Shown here in pieces: positions 9,543 through 18,366 of a DNA stretch of 64,000 bases (positions are counted from its first letter, which is position 1; each line of letters opens with the position of its first letter). The notes under the pieces are model-generated. The model had not been told where the DNA came from, did not search any database, and saw nothing but the letters and a program-made list of their open reading frames with translations. The DNA lies in assembly GCA_947629395.1 (NCBI GenBank), contig CANRDQ010000002.1, positions 1 through 64,000 of the forward strand, given 5' to 3'. A program made the position numbers and the translations under genes. Source of the stretch: an uncultured Bacilli bacterium (GTDB lineage: Bacteria > Bacillota_I > Bacilli_A > RF39 > UBA660).

Positions 9543-10694
9543 ATGGATCAAAATTTAGAAGGATTACTAGATGATAAGAATATGATTGTGATGAAATTAC
9601 TTCATTATTTTATAACAGAAAAGAATTATAATCCTATAATTTTGCAAGGTGCTGATAATGAAATATGGCTTGAAAATATGGATGAAGATTATAAAATAGT
9701 CAGAATAGTTTCTAATTATATTCATAATGATGAACAATTTAATTTTGATATTTTTAAAACTCGTAGAATAATGAAAAAGATTAAAGCAAAGACATTGTCT
9801 TTTAATATAAATGCTCTTAGTATTTTCTTAGATTTAGGAGAAAATGTAAAATTAAATGAACCAATAAAAAATATAGATTGTATTAGTGTCTTAGATGAAC
9901 AAGATTTAACTAAAAGTGAAATTGTAAAAAGAAGTTTTCCTGATTTAAGTAAAAAATTAAAATTTTCTGAAGAGGGTGTAGAACTTTTTGTAAAGATTAC
10001 TAATGATATTAATAAACATAATAAAAGTGATGCGGAACAAGTAGAAGAGGTATTTAGACCAAAGTATCCTGTTATTACTTATTCTATTATTGCTTTAAAT
10101 GTTCTTTTATACATAATTCCACAATTATTTGGGGCTCATGATTATGAGATATATAATTTTGGATTACATCATGCATTAGTTACTAGTGGACAATTTTATA
10201 GATTATTAACTAGTGCTTTTGTACATGGAAGTATTTTGCATTTGCTTTGTAATTGTTATGCTCTTTATGTTATTGGAAGTCAGTTAGAGAGTTTTTTAGG
10301 TAAAACTAAATATTTTATAGTTTATTTGGTAAGTGCTTTATGTGGAAGTTTAATGTCTATTGTGTTTGTAAGAGACTCTTTCTCTATAGGAGCTAGTGGT
10401 GCTATATTTGGTCTTATGGGAGCTCTTGTATATTTTGGATATCATTATAGAGTTTATTTAGGTAATATTATTAGAAGTCAAATAATTCCTTTAATTTGTT
10501 TAAACTTAATTTTAGGATTTACACTAAGTGGTGTAGATAATTTTGCTCATATTGGGGGACTTATTGGAGGATTTTTAATTACTATAGGTTTAGGTGTTAA
10601 ATATAAGAGTAGTACATTTGAAAAAGTTAATGGATTAATAGTTACTTTAATTTATATAGCTTTTCTTGCTTATATGGCATTTTGTTATGCTTGA
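9543..10694 (+). CDS. Rhomboid family intramembrane serine protease
   Basis: Residues 1-170 form a cytoplasmic, Lys/Asp-rich N-terminal domain without a recognised fold, followed by six or seven membrane helices. Rhomboid boxes are FVHGSILHLLCNCYAL, the catalytic Ser in SIGASGAIFGLMG and the catalytic His in DNFAHIGGLIGG. The protein therefore looks active. AGAGGAGG (9530-9537) supports the ATG at 9543. The gene ends with TGA, direct evidence for normal stop-codon use. Confidence 0.9.
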   Translation: MDQNLEGLLDDKNMIVMKLLHYFITEKNYNPIILQGADNEIWLENMDEDYKIVRIVSNYIHNDEQFNFDIFKTRRIMKKIKAKTLSFNINALSIFLDLGENVKLNEPIKNIDCISVLDEQDLTKSEIVKRSFPDLSKKLKFSEEGVELFVKITNDINKHNKSDAEQVEEVFRPKYPVITYSIIALNVLLYIIPQLFGAHDYEIYNFGLHHALVTSGQFYRLLTSAFVHGSILHLLCNCYALYVIGSQLESFLGKTKYFIVYLVSALCGSLMSIVFVRDSFSIGASGAIFGLMGALVYFGYHYRVYLGNIIRSQIIPLICLNLILGFTLSGVDNFAHIGGLIGGFLITIGLGVKYKSSTFEKVNGLIVTLIYIAFLAYMAFCYA

Positions 10695-10697
10695 TAT

Positions 10698-10726
10698 TTG
10701 CACCAAATATAAATTAATGTTAAAAT
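10698..10726 (+). promoter_or_regulatory. Promoter of the ireB-ruvX-mltG-trmR cluster
   Basis: TTGCAC (10698-10703), a 17-bp spacer and TAAAAT (10721-10726) with TG before the -10 form a strong promoter 28 bases before ireB. Confidence 0.65.
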
Positions 10727-10753
10727 GTATTTGTATATAATAGGAGTGATATT

Positions 10754-11005
10754 ATGTCTGAAGAAACTAGTATGTTTATAATTGAAAAAAAAGGAAATGA
10801 AGAAATTAGACACGTGATTAATGAAGTTTATGAGGCTTTAGAAGAACGTGGTTATAACGCTACTAATCAAATTGTAGGTTATTTAATTAGTGGTGATCCT
10901 GGTTATATTTCTTCTTATAAGAGTGCTAGAGAAAAAATCTTAACATTAGATAGAACAGGAATTATTGAAGTTTTACTTACAAACTTTAGACAAAATAATA
11001 AATGA
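10754..11005 (+). CDS. ireB: IreB family regulatory phosphoprotein (UPF0297)
   Basis: An 83-residue homologue of the YrzL/IreB family, recognised by EALEERGYNATNQIVGYLISGDPGYI and the end TLDRTGIIEVLLTNF taken together. In Enterococcus IreB is a substrate of the Ser/Thr kinase IreK and affects cephalosporin resistance. The stop TGA overlaps the ruvX start (ATGA), showing tight coupling. Confidence 0.9.
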   Translation: MSEETSMFIIEKKGNEEIRHVINEVYEALEERGYNATNQIVGYLISGDPGYISSYKSAREKILTLDRTGIIEVLLTNFRQNNK

Positions 11006-11418
11006 GATATTTAGGTTTAGATTTAGGAAGTAGGACTTTAGGAGTAGCTATTTCTGATAAAACAGGACTTATCGCTTCTAGTTATAAAGTTATAAGACAT
11101 AATGAAGAATATCAGAGATTAATAGAAGAAATAAAAAATATAGTAGCAGAAGAAGCAGTAGATGAAATAGTATTGGGATTTCCTAAAAATATGAATAATA
11201 CTATTGGTCCTAAAGGGGAACTTAGTATAGAGTTTAAAGATAAATTGGAAAAAGCATTAAACATAAAAGTCCATTTACAGGATGAAAGATTAACTACTGT
11301 AGAAGCTCATAGATTATTGATATCTAATAATACAACTAGAAAGAAAAGAAAAAAAGTTGTTGATAGTATGGCGGCTACAATTATTTTACAGAGTTATTTA
11401 GATAGGAAAGGAAAGTAA
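11002..11418 (+). CDS. ruvX: Holliday junction resolvase-like RuvX/YqgF
   Basis: A 138-residue RNase H-fold protein of the YqgF family, involved in 16S rRNA 5' maturation or junction resolution. Visible are the first strand with Asp (YLGLDLGSRTLGVAISD), LGFPKNMNNTIG, QDERLTTVEAHR and the final VDSMAATIILQSYL with the last acidic residue. It overlaps ireB by four bases and is followed at 2 bases by the DUF1292 gene, the order known from Bacillus. Confidence 0.93.
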   Translation: MRYLGLDLGSRTLGVAISDKTGLIASSYKVIRHNEEYQRLIEEIKNIVAEEAVDEIVLGFPKNMNNTIGPKGELSIEFKDKLEKALNIKVHLQDERLTTVEAHRLLISNNTTRKKRKKVVDSMAATIILQSYLDRKGK

Positions 11419-11420
11419 AA

Positions 11421-11702
11421 ATGGAAAAGAATCAATTTACCATTGTAGATGAAAATGGAAAGGAACTAGTATTTGATGTTTTATTTACTTTTGATAGTGA
11501 AGAAACTAAAAAAAGTTATATAATATATACAGATAATAGTAAAGATGAAGCAGGAAATATTAAAGTATATGCTTCTACATATAAACCAGACGATCCAAGT
11601 GATGGTTTAAGAAATATTGAAACACAAAAAGAATGGACTGTTATTGAAACAATATTAAATACTTTACAAGAAAAAATAAAGGAAAAGACAGACCAAGAAT
11701 AA
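11421..11702 (+). CDS. DUF1292 family protein (UPF0473, YrzB-like)
   Basis: A 93-residue acidic protein with the DUF1292 pattern: FTIVDENGKELVFDVLFTFD, YIIYTDNS, and NIETQKEWTVIE near the end. Function is unknown. Its place after ireB-ruvX is conserved in Bacillota and supports the assignment. Confidence 0.85.
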   Translation: MEKNQFTIVDENGKELVFDVLFTFDSEETKKSYIIYTDNSKDEAGNIKVYASTYKPDDPSDGLRNIETQKEWTVIETILNTLQEKIKEKTDQE

Positions 11703-11727
11703 AAAAAGAATCAACTGGAGGTAGTAA

Positions 11728-12789
11728 ATGAGAAACTTTATAATTGGTGTACTAGTGATTTGTGGATTTTCATTAATAGGGGCATTTGGTTATTATCAAC
11801 TTGAAAATAGACCTGTTGATAAAAATTCTAAAGCGAATGTAGAAATTACTATTCCAGAGGGAATGACTACTACAAGAATTGCAAGACTTTTAAAAGAAAA
11901 AAATTTAATTAGAAGTGAATTCTTTTTTAAAGTAATAATTAAATTTAATAAATCATCACTTAAGGCTGCAGATTATTTATTAAGTAAGCATATGAGTACA
12001 ACAGAGATAATTGAGGCTCTTGGTAAACATAGTAATTATAATCCAAATGAGATAAATCTTACCTTTAAAGAGGGAGAGAGAATTACAACTTATGCAGATA
12101 TCGTAGGTAAAGAGACAGATAATACAGCGCAAGACTTTTTAGCAACTTCAAAAGATAAAACTTACTTATTAGAATTAATAAATAAATATTGGTTTTTAAC
12201 TGATGAAATATTAAATGAAAATATATATTATCCACTAGAAGGTTATTTAGCACCTAATACTTATAGATTTAAAGATAAAAAAGTAACTTCTAAAGAGATA
12301 ATTGAGAAGATGTTAGATCAAACAGAAACAGAATTAGATTCTTATAAAAAAGAAATAGAGGAAAATGAAGATTATACTTTCCATCAACTTTTGACTTTAG
12401 CATCAATAGCACAATTAGAGGGTACTGATGAACAAAGTATGAAGATGATTGTAGGAATTTTCATGAATAGATTAGATGCTCACATGAATTTGGGAAGTGA
12501 TGTTACTACTTATTATGGACTTCAAGTACCAATGGATAGAGATTTAAGTGCAGCAGAGTTTAATACTCCAAATGCTTATAATACAAGAGTTCTTAGTATG
12601 ACAGATCTTCCGGCTGGGCCAATATGTAATCCAGAAGCAGTAGCTTTAAGAGCAGCTTTAGAACCAAAAGCTAGTGATTACTTCTTCTTTGTCGCAGATA
12701 AAAAAGGGAAAGTTTATTATACAAAAACTACTGAAGAACATTTAAAGAAAGTACAAGAGATAAAGGATAATGGTGATTGGATATGGTAG
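11728..12789 (+). CDS. mltG: Endolytic murein transglycosylase MltG
   Basis: A membrane-anchored peptidoglycan lytic transglycosylase (YceG family) that cuts nascent glycan strands. One N-terminal membrane helix (residues 3-22) is followed by a LysM-like region and the catalytic domain, with LEGYLAPNTYRF, LASIAQLEGTD, IFMNRLDAHMNLGSD and PAGPICNPEAVALRAAL. In the usual ASIVEKE box the second Glu is kept here while the first is Gln. At 353 residues it has normal size. GGAGG lies just before the ATG. Confidence 0.92.
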   Translation: MRNFIIGVLVICGFSLIGAFGYYQLENRPVDKNSKANVEITIPEGMTTTRIARLLKEKNLIRSEFFFKVIIKFNKSSLKAADYLLSKHMSTTEIIEALGKHSNYNPNEINLTFKEGERITTYADIVGKETDNTAQDFLATSKDKTYLLELINKYWFLTDEILNENIYYPLEGYLAPNTYRFKDKKVTSKEIIEKMLDQTETELDSYKKEIEENEDYTFHQLLTLASIAQLEGTDEQSMKMIVGIFMNRLDAHMNLGSDVTTYYGLQVPMDRDLSAAEFNTPNAYNTRVLSMTDLPAGPICNPEAVALRAALEPKASDYFFFVADKKGKVYYTKTTEEHLKKVQEIKDNGDWIW

Positions 12790-13379
12790 GAGTTTATCAT
12801 ACAAATTTAAAAAAAATTAAAGAGTATGCTAAAGAAAATAACGTTCCAATAATGCAAGATGCAGGTATAGATTATTTAACAACATTTATAATTAGTCATC
12901 AAATTAAAGATGTTTTAGAAATAGGTACAGCTATTGGTTATTCAGCTATTATGATGGCTTTATGTGCTCCTAAATTAAAGATTACTTCTATTGAAAGAGA
13001 TCAAGAAAGATATTTAGAAGCTGTTAAAAATGTTAAAAAGTTTAAATTAGAAGATAGAATTACTTTACTGTATAGAGATGCATTAGATACTAGAATTTCA
13101 GAGAAATATGATATGATATTTATAGATGCTGCTAAAGGACAAAATATTAATTTCTTTAAAAAGTTTGAAGGAAATTTAAGAGATGGCGGTTTTATAGTTA
13201 CAGATAATATGTTTTTCCATGGATACATATATAAGGATGAAAAGGAAATAAAGAGTAAAAACTTACGTGCATTAGTAAGAAAGATAAAAGACTATCATGT
13301 GTTTTTAGCTGATAATAAAGATTATCATACTAAAATCTACAAAGTTGGTGATGGTATTGCCGTAAGTGAGAAAAAATAA
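12783..13379 (+). CDS. trmR: tRNA 5-hydroxyuridine methyltransferase-like O-methyltransferase
   Basis: A class I SAM-dependent O-methyltransferase of the YrrM/TrmR type, which makes 5-methoxyuridine at tRNA wobble positions in Bacillus. The SAM site is VLEIGTAIGYSAIMMA with ITSIERD; later MIFIDAAKGQ and VTDNMFFHG match the family. The ATG at 12783 overlaps the end of mltG; a TTG two codons upstream is less likely. The mltG-trmR order equals yrrL-yrrM of Bacillus, which supports the specific name. Confidence 0.8.
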   Translation: MVGVYHTNLKKIKEYAKENNVPIMQDAGIDYLTTFIISHQIKDVLEIGTAIGYSAIMMALCAPKLKITSIERDQERYLEAVKNVKKFKLEDRITLLYRDALDTRISEKYDMIFIDAAKGQNINFFKKFEGNLRDGGFIVTDNMFFHGYIYKDEKEIKSKNLRALVRKIKDYHVFLADNKDYHTKIYKVGDGIAVSEKK

Positions 13380-13396
13380 AAAAGAGGTGTATTGAT

Positions 13397-13789
13397 ATGA
13401 ATACAGGAACATGTTCAGATCCAGCTATTGCGGGATTCGTAGTTATAGTAAAAAATATTATGACTGTTTTCCAAATTGTGGTACCTATTATTTTAATAGT
13501 TTCTGTTGCCTATAGTCTAGTAATGCTAGTTCTAGTGCCAGATGATCATCGTCCACCTCCACGTCGTGGACCAGGACATATGCATAGAGCTATACTATAT
13601 CAAATAGGAGCAGCAGTGTTAGTTTTCTTTCTACCATACATATTTAACTTAGTAATAGCCCAAATACCTGATCAAACATTTTCTATTGTTGATTGCTGGA
13701 ATTCTGCTGAAGGTAGTAATTTCTTACAATGGAATCCAGGTGGACAAGATATAGCTGATACAGGTGGTCAAGAACAAAAAGCTGAATAA
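13397..13789 (+). CDS. Small two-helix membrane protein with Pro-rich loop
   Basis: A 130-residue protein with two long hydrophobic segments (about residues 10-47 and 66-90). They are separated by a short charged loop, DDHRPPPRRGPGHMHR, and followed by a soluble tail with one Cys. The layout resembles small VirB2/TrbC-like or pore-forming membrane proteins, but I recognise no family. It has a good ribosome site (AAAGAGGTG) and ends at a terminator, so it is probably the last gene of the ireB cluster. Confidence 0.6.
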   Translation: MNTGTCSDPAIAGFVVIVKNIMTVFQIVVPIILIVSVAYSLVMLVLVPDDHRPPPRRGPGHMHRAILYQIGAAVLVFFLPYIFNLVIAQIPDQTFSIVDCWNSAEGSNFLQWNPGGQDIADTGGQEQKAE

Positions 13790-13790
13790 A

Positions 13791-13813
13791 AATTGGATTA
13801 GTCCAATTTTTTT
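13791..13813 (+). terminator. Terminator after the ireB-trmR cluster
   Basis: AATTGGA and TCCAATT flank a short loop and are followed by a run of T. Confidence 0.85.
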
Positions 13814-13828
13814 ATTAAGAGGTTTATA

Positions 13829-14833
13829 ATGAAAAAGAAAATTATTTATTGGATTATGGCTATTATATTAGTTTTAATTTCTGGTTTTATCTTTTTATTT
13901 TATGGTCCAATTACATCTTTTAAAGAGACTTTTATAACTACGGCAATGACTACTATGAATCATCGTTTTTTAGCGGAACTTTTATATTCTAATGATTATA
14001 TATATAAAGTCTTAGAAAAAAATAAAATAGATGAAGGGGAAGAGGTAAGTGATAAGAGTTTAATTAAAATAACTAAGGGTAAAAATGAAAGAGCTAGGAA
14101 TGTATATGATAAAGAAATATTAGATAGAGATAAGAATAATGATTTATATAAAATAATTAATATCAAAGGAAAAGGTTATCATGGTTATTTAGTAGCGATA
14201 TATGATCCATCTAAAATATCTTTAGGGGTAACTAAGTATTTAAAAGAAAAAGGAGAAAAAATTACGACGGTGGCCAAGAGAGAAAAAGCAGTACTTGCCA
14301 TTAATGCAGGAGGTTTTTATGATCCTACTTGGGATGGTAATGGTTCTACTCCTCATGGAACAGTTATCAAGAATAAAAAAATTATTTCTGAATATGAAAG
14401 TGCTACTGTAGGAGGAGGCTTTATTGGTTTTGATAATGATGATAAACTCATACTTGGAAAATTTTCTAAAGAAGAGGCTTTAAAACAAAATTATAGAGAT
14501 GCAATAGAGTTTGGTCCTTTTCTAATAATTAATGGTAAAGCTGTTAAAATAAAAGGTAATGGTGGTTGGGGAATTGCGCCACGTACTGCCATTGGTCAAA
14601 GAAAAGATGGAATTGTTTTATTATTAGTAATAGATGGAAGACTACCTTCTAGTATAGGGGCTACTATGAATGATTTAATTAAAATATTTCAACAGTATGG
14701 AGCTTATAATGCTGCTAATTTAGATGGAGGTAGTTCTACTGAACTATATGTTAAAGGTAAAATTAAAAATACACCAGTAGGTGGCGGAAAAGATGGATTA
14801 CGAAAAATGCCTATCTATTGGGTGGTTAAATAG
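13829..14833 (+). CDS. Phosphodiester glycosidase family protein (NAGPA-like)
   Basis: A 334-residue exported or membrane-anchored protein with an N-terminal hydrophobic segment (residues 5-24). The NAGPA/DUF2233 domain fills the C-terminal half: AVLAINAGGFYD, HGTVIKNKKI, GPFLIINGK, APRTAIGQRKDG, LLLVIDGR and the closing AANLDGGSSTELY. The family cleaves phosphodiester-linked sugars, and bacterial members act on cell-surface polymers. The natural substrate here is unknown. Confidence 0.85.
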   Translation: MKKKIIYWIMAIILVLISGFIFLFYGPITSFKETFITTAMTTMNHRFLAELLYSNDYIYKVLEKNKIDEGEEVSDKSLIKITKGKNERARNVYDKEILDRDKNNDLYKIINIKGKGYHGYLVAIYDPSKISLGVTKYLKEKGEKITTVAKREKAVLAINAGGFYDPTWDGNGSTPHGTVIKNKKIISEYESATVGGGFIGFDNDDKLILGKFSKEEALKQNYRDAIEFGPFLIINGKAVKIKGNGGWGIAPRTAIGQRKDGIVLLLVIDGRLPSSIGATMNDLIKIFQQYGAYNAANLDGGSSTELYVKGKIKNTPVGGGKDGLRKMPIYWVVK

Positions 14834-14872
14834 TGATAAAATAAAGAAAAATTAGTATTTTTACTATATTTG

Positions 14873-14881
14873 TGTTATAAT
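14873..14881 (+). promoter_or_regulatory. Extended -10 promoter
   Basis: TGTTATAAT (14873-14881) lies 25 bases before the next start. It overlaps an upstream in-frame codon at 14870, which is therefore not the start. Confidence 0.55.
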
Positions 14882-14905
14882 AATCGCAAAGAGAGGAAGG
14901 ATTTT

Positions 14906-15793
14906 ATGGAAAAAAAGAAAACAACTAAAACTAACACAACTAAAACAACAAAAAAAGATACAAAAAAAGTAGTTAAAGCTGCACCTAAAAAAGATACAAC
15001 AAAGACAGTTAAAGCTGCACCTAAAAAAGATACAACAAAGACAGTTAAAGCTACACCTAAAAAAGAAACAAAGAAAGTTACTAAAACAGCTGCTAAGAAA
15101 GAAGAAAAGAAAGTAGTTAAGGCAGCACCTAAAAAAGAAACAAAGAAAACAGTTAAAACTACACCTAAAAAAGTAGAAAGTAAAAAAGAAGAGGTTGTTG
15201 AAGAAGTAGAAACTAAAAAAGACACTAAAACTGTAGAAATAAGTGTTGAAACTATAAAAACAGTAGTAATTGCTGTATTAGCTATAGTAATTGTACTTGG
15301 AGTTGGTTATTTTGCTTCAACTTATACTTCAAGAGATTATGCAAAACCTAGTACTACTGATAGTTCTTCAACAGATCAAACAACTACAGATCCAACAGAA
15401 GCAATTCAAGCAGAAGCTGATGCTATTAGTGAAGAAGAACAATCTGATATAGATACAATCGATGTAGATGAATATTTAGATTACTTAAAGGGTGATGAAG
15501 CAACTGCTATTTATGTTGCTAGACCAACTTGTCATTATTGTCAAATTCAAGGACCAATAATGAGAAACATTGTTCATACTTATGAAAATGCTAGAATTTA
15601 TTATTTAAATACTGATGAATTTGAAGATGATGATCAAAGTAAATTTGTTAAGAGTGATGACTTATTTAGTGATGGATTTGGAACACCAATGATGTTAGTT
15701 GTTAAAGGTGGAAAAGTAGTAGATCATTTAGAAGGTTTAACTTCTAAAGATGATTTAATTTCATTCTTCAAAGAAAATGGAATTATTGCTTAA
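14906..15793 (+). CDS. Membrane-anchored thioredoxin-fold protein with Lys/Thr repeat head
   Basis: A 295-residue protein in three parts. Residues 1 to about 95 are a cytoplasmic, strongly basic repeat region built from units like KKDTTKTVKAAP. One membrane helix follows (about 112-136, TVVIAVLAIVIVLGVGYF). An extracellular thioredoxin-like domain has RPTCHYCQIQGP as the CxxC active site and GTPMMLVVKGGKVVDHLEG with the cis-Pro loop. It probably exchanges disulfides outside the cell. The basic head resembles histone H1-like tails and could bind nucleic acid or acidic partners; that part is speculation. Confidence 0.78.
   Translation: MEKKKTTKTNTTKTTKKDTKKVVKAAPKKDTTKTVKAAPKKDTTKTVKATPKKETKKVTKTAAKKEEKKVVKAAPKKETKKTVKTTPKKVESKKEEVVEEVETKKDTKTVEISVETIKTVVIAVLAIVIVLGVGYFASTYTSRDYAKPSTTDSSSTDQTTTDPTEAIQAEADAISEEEQSDIDTIDVDEYLDYLKGDEATAIYVARPTCHYCQIQGPIMRNIVHTYENARIYYLNTDEFEDDDQSKFVKSDDLFSDGFGTPMMLVVKGGKVVDHLEGLTSKDDLISFFKENGIIA
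14968..15174 (+). repeat. In-frame tandem repeats coding Lys/Thr/Ala/Pro units
   Basis: About five imperfect copies of a 36-45 bp unit with the core GTTAAAGCTGCACCTAAAAA code the repeat head. Two adjacent copies are almost identical, so recent expansion is likely. Confidence 0.8.
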
Positions 15794-15806
15794 TTAGGAG
15801 AAAAAA

Positions 15807-16280
15807 ATGGGTCAAGATATAAGTGATACTAATTTTGAATATAAAAGCGTATATGAAAGAGTATTAGAATTTAAAAGAAAGTATCCAACAACCATTGCTT
15901 GGAGATTAAAACAAAATTCACAAGTTATACAACAACATTTAAATCCAGATGAAAAAGTAGTTTATGCTTTTGTAGCTCAAAAAAATAACAATCCATTTGA
16001 TATATTATCAACTGCCGTAGTGGCTGTTACTACAGAAAGATTGCTTATAGGTAGAAAAAGAGTAGTAATTGGATATTTCTTTAATTCAGTTACACCAGAC
16101 TTATTCAATGATTTAAAAGTAATGGATGGATTCCTATGGGGAAAAGTTCATTTAGATACTGTTAAAGAATATGTATGTCTTTCTAATATAGCTAGAGCAG
16201 CATTACCAGAAATAGAAACAAATATTTCTGCTAATATGATGAGATATAAAAAACAAAAAGGATTTAGAGTAAAAGAATGA
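15807..16280 (+). CDS. PH-domain-like protein
   Basis: A 157-residue soluble protein. Its central part (LNPDEKVVYAFVAQKN, AVVAVTTERLLIGRKRVV, GYFFNSVTPDLFNDLKV) has the pattern of bacterial PH domains: an expression signal, then TTERL(L/I), then a small-strand region. Its role is unknown. The stop TGA lies inside the terminator stem. Confidence 0.6.
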   Translation: MGQDISDTNFEYKSVYERVLEFKRKYPTTIAWRLKQNSQVIQQHLNPDEKVVYAFVAQKNNNPFDILSTAVVAVTTERLLIGRKRVVIGYFFNSVTPDLFNDLKVMDGFLWGKVHLDTVKEYVCLSNIARAALPEIETNISANMMRYKKQKGFRVKE

Positions 16281-16300
16281 TTTGAATCATTCTTTTTTTT
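16274..16300 (+). terminator. Terminator after the PH-like gene
   Basis: AGAATGATT and AATCATTCT pair and are followed by a T8 run. Confidence 0.88.
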
Positions 16301-16340
16301 GTTAAAATTTAGAATAGCTCTTCAAAAGAATAATTTTTTC

Positions 16341-16349
16341 TGTTATAAT
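16341..16349 (+). promoter_or_regulatory. Extended -10 promoter
   Basis: TGTTATAAT (16341-16349) is a perfect extended -10, 27 bases before the gene at 16376. Confidence 0.6.
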
Positions 16350-16375
16350 GTGTATGAATAAGGTAGGAGAGTCTA

Positions 16376-17635
16376 ATGAAAAAGGTTATTAGTATTGTCT
16401 TGATTTTAGGTTTTTTATCGCTAGTATATCAATTTGCGATAACTTTTTTCATTGCTGGAAAAGAAAGTGATTATACTATTGTCTCTGATGATATTAATTT
16501 TTTAGTTCATGAATCTTTTTCTAAAAAAGATGGGGATAATTTATATGAAATTACTATAAAAAGAAGTGATAATGATGATGAATATGTTTATAGTATAAAT
16601 AGAAATTTTAATCATCAGAGTGTTGTTGTTAGAGATATAAAAAGATTTGATAAAGGTAACTTAAGATGTGTAGCACCTGTTTTAAAAGATAATTCTACTA
16701 GTGAAATTTTCTGTAACGATGGAAGTGGAATAGTAACTTATACTTATTTAAAACAAAATAATAATAATTTAGTTGATGAATTTGTAGCTAGTTTAAAAGC
16801 TGCAGGATTAGAACATAGAGATTGGTCAGACCAAAATAATTTTGAAAGTTATGAAGGACTTCAAGTATGTAAAGATTTCCCAGAAGGATATGGAGTTACT
16901 TATTGGTCTGGAGCTAATTTATTCTCTTTCCAAAAAGATAATTTTAAAACTACATATTTATTTAATAAAGCTAGAACTAATAATAAATTATCTTTATTAG
17001 CGGGACATTATTATGTTACTGTAGATACAGATTCTAATACTAATTTTGATTCTTTTCATTTAGTAAATGTTAAAGATGGTGGTAAAGATACTATTTATTT
17101 GGAAGGTGGTAGTTATTTATCAAGAAATATTTATTTCGCTGGAAAAAAAGGTGATAGTGTCTATGTTGTAGATAGAAGTAATAGAAAAGAGTATGAAATA
17201 CATACAACTCAAAAAAGTGTAAAAGAAATAGGTAATGATGTTACTGGTAAAGGAAAATATTTTAATGGTAATGAACTTGCTGATATAGATATTAATTTAT
17301 TAATGGATAGGGAGTATTACTTTAACTATAATGTTAATGTTCCAGAACTTCAGGAAAAATATGGAATTATAGACGTAAGAGAAAGTAATGATAAATATTA
17401 TTTTAAAACCCCAATGAATGAAGTATATTATGTTTTAAAGAGTGATTTGGATCATCCAGTAAAATTATTTAGATTTGGTAACTTTAAAGAATGGAAAGTA
17501 ATAGGAGATAGTGTTTTTGGAATTAATGGAAATACAGTTTATATGTATAATTTAGATTATGGTTTAAAACCAATATTAAAAAGTGGAGAATTACTTTCAA
17601 ACTATTATAATATTTATGATGTGTTTGAAAATTAA
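16376..17635 (+). CDS. Membrane-anchored protein of unknown function
   Basis: A 419-residue protein with one N-terminal hydrophobic segment (residues 4-27) and a large extracytoplasmic part rich in Asp, Asn and Tyr. The many short strands with Gly/Asp turns in the second half (for example NIYFAGKKGDSVYVVDRSNR) suggest a beta-propeller-like fold. I recognise no family. It has its own promoter. Confidence 0.7.
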   Translation: MKKVISIVLILGFLSLVYQFAITFFIAGKESDYTIVSDDINFLVHESFSKKDGDNLYEITIKRSDNDDEYVYSINRNFNHQSVVVRDIKRFDKGNLRCVAPVLKDNSTSEIFCNDGSGIVTYTYLKQNNNNLVDEFVASLKAAGLEHRDWSDQNNFESYEGLQVCKDFPEGYGVTYWSGANLFSFQKDNFKTTYLFNKARTNNKLSLLAGHYYVTVDTDSNTNFDSFHLVNVKDGGKDTIYLEGGSYLSRNIYFAGKKGDSVYVVDRSNRKEYEIHTTQKSVKEIGNDVTGKGKYFNGNELADIDINLLMDREYYFNYNVNVPELQEKYGIIDVRESNDKYYFKTPMNEVYYVLKSDLDHPVKLFRFGNFKEWKVIGDSVFGINGNTVYMYNLDYGLKPILKSGELLSNYYNIYDVFEN

Positions 17636-17683
17636 ACTCTTCTTTTTTTTGCTGTTTTACATATATTTAAGTGGAGGGAAAAT

Positions 17684-18139
17684 ATGTATAATGTTTATAC
17701 AGTAAAAAAAGGAGATACAATAGAAAAGATTTCTCAAAATTTTAATGTTCCTATATTTGATTTAATTAGTATTAATAATTTACAAGGTGCATATAGATTA
17801 ATACAAGGACAGAATTTAAAAATTCCTGTTTTAGGGAATAAAGTATTTGATTATTACACTGTAAAAAAAGGTGATAGTGTTTATGGGATTGCCAAGAAAT
17901 TTAATATAGAACCTCAAAATTTATTACTGTTAAATAGAATAGGTGTTAATGATTATATTTATCCTAATCAACAGATTATAGTACCCAAGGAAGATGTGGA
18001 TATATATTTTACTAAGAGAGGAGATAGTTTACAAAAATTGATGGGAGAAAATGAAATAACAGCAAATGAACTATTAAGTTATAACAATCAAATATATTTG
18101 TTACCGAATCAATTGCTTATTTTTAAAAGAAGAAATTAA
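17684..18139 (+). CDS. Protein with three LysM domains
   Basis: A 151-residue protein made almost only of three LysM repeats. Domain 1 is VYTVKKGDTIEKISQNFNV with PVL at its end (residues 3-50). Domain 2 is DYYTVKKGDSVYGIAKKFNI (about 55-105). A more divergent domain 3 begins IYFTKRGDSLQKL (about 108-150). LysM domains bind GlcNAc polymers such as peptidoglycan. There is no signal peptide, so the protein may act inside, as for spore-coat LysM proteins, or leave by another route. GGAGGG precedes the ATG. Confidence 0.88.
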   Translation: MYNVYTVKKGDTIEKISQNFNVPIFDLISINNLQGAYRLIQGQNLKIPVLGNKVFDYYTVKKGDSVYGIAKKFNIEPQNLLLLNRIGVNDYIYPNQQIIVPKEDVDIYFTKRGDSLQKLMGENEITANELLSYNNQIYLLPNQLLIFKRRN

Positions 18140-18155
18140 AAGTTTTCTTCTTTTT
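18125..18155 (+). terminator. Terminator after the LysM gene
   Basis: AAAAGAAGAAA and TTTTCTTCTTTTT form an AT-rich hairpin overlapping the stop codon. Confidence 0.55.
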
Positions 18156-18156
18156 G

Positions 18157-18185
18157 TTGATTAGTTTATTATTTTTTGGTATAAT
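18157..18185 (+). promoter_or_regulatory. Promoter of tRNA-Cys
   Basis: TTGATT (18157-18162), a 17-bp spacer and TATAAT (18180-18185) lie 20 bases before the tRNA. Confidence 0.72.
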
Positions 18186-18204
18186 CTTAGGTGTTGAACA
18201 AATT

Positions 18205-18278
18205 GGGTCTATAGCCAAGTGGTAAGGCATGGGACTGCAACTCCCCGAGCGTTGGTTCAAATCCGACTAGGCCCTCCA
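18205..18278 (+). tRNA. tRNA-Cys (GCA), host
   Basis: A 74-nt cloverleaf with acceptor GGGTCTA/TAGGCCC (one G-U), D arm GCC/GGC, anticodon loop CTGCAAC with GCA at 18237-18239, a normal T loop, and encoded CCA. The first anticodon-stem pair is T-C, an imperfection. Its own promoter and terminator make a single-gene unit. Confidence 0.93.
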
Positions 18279-18289
18279 TTAGAGAATAA

Positions 18290-18321
18290 AAGGATTACCG
18301 TTGTTATGGTGGTTCTTTTTT
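18290..18321 (+). terminator. Terminator of tRNA-Cys
   Basis: AAGGATTACC and GGTGGTTCTT pair over ten bases (three G-U), followed by T. Confidence 0.75.
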
Positions 18322-18366
18322 TATATAATATTGTTATACAGTTATAGTAGAACTATATAGGAGTTT

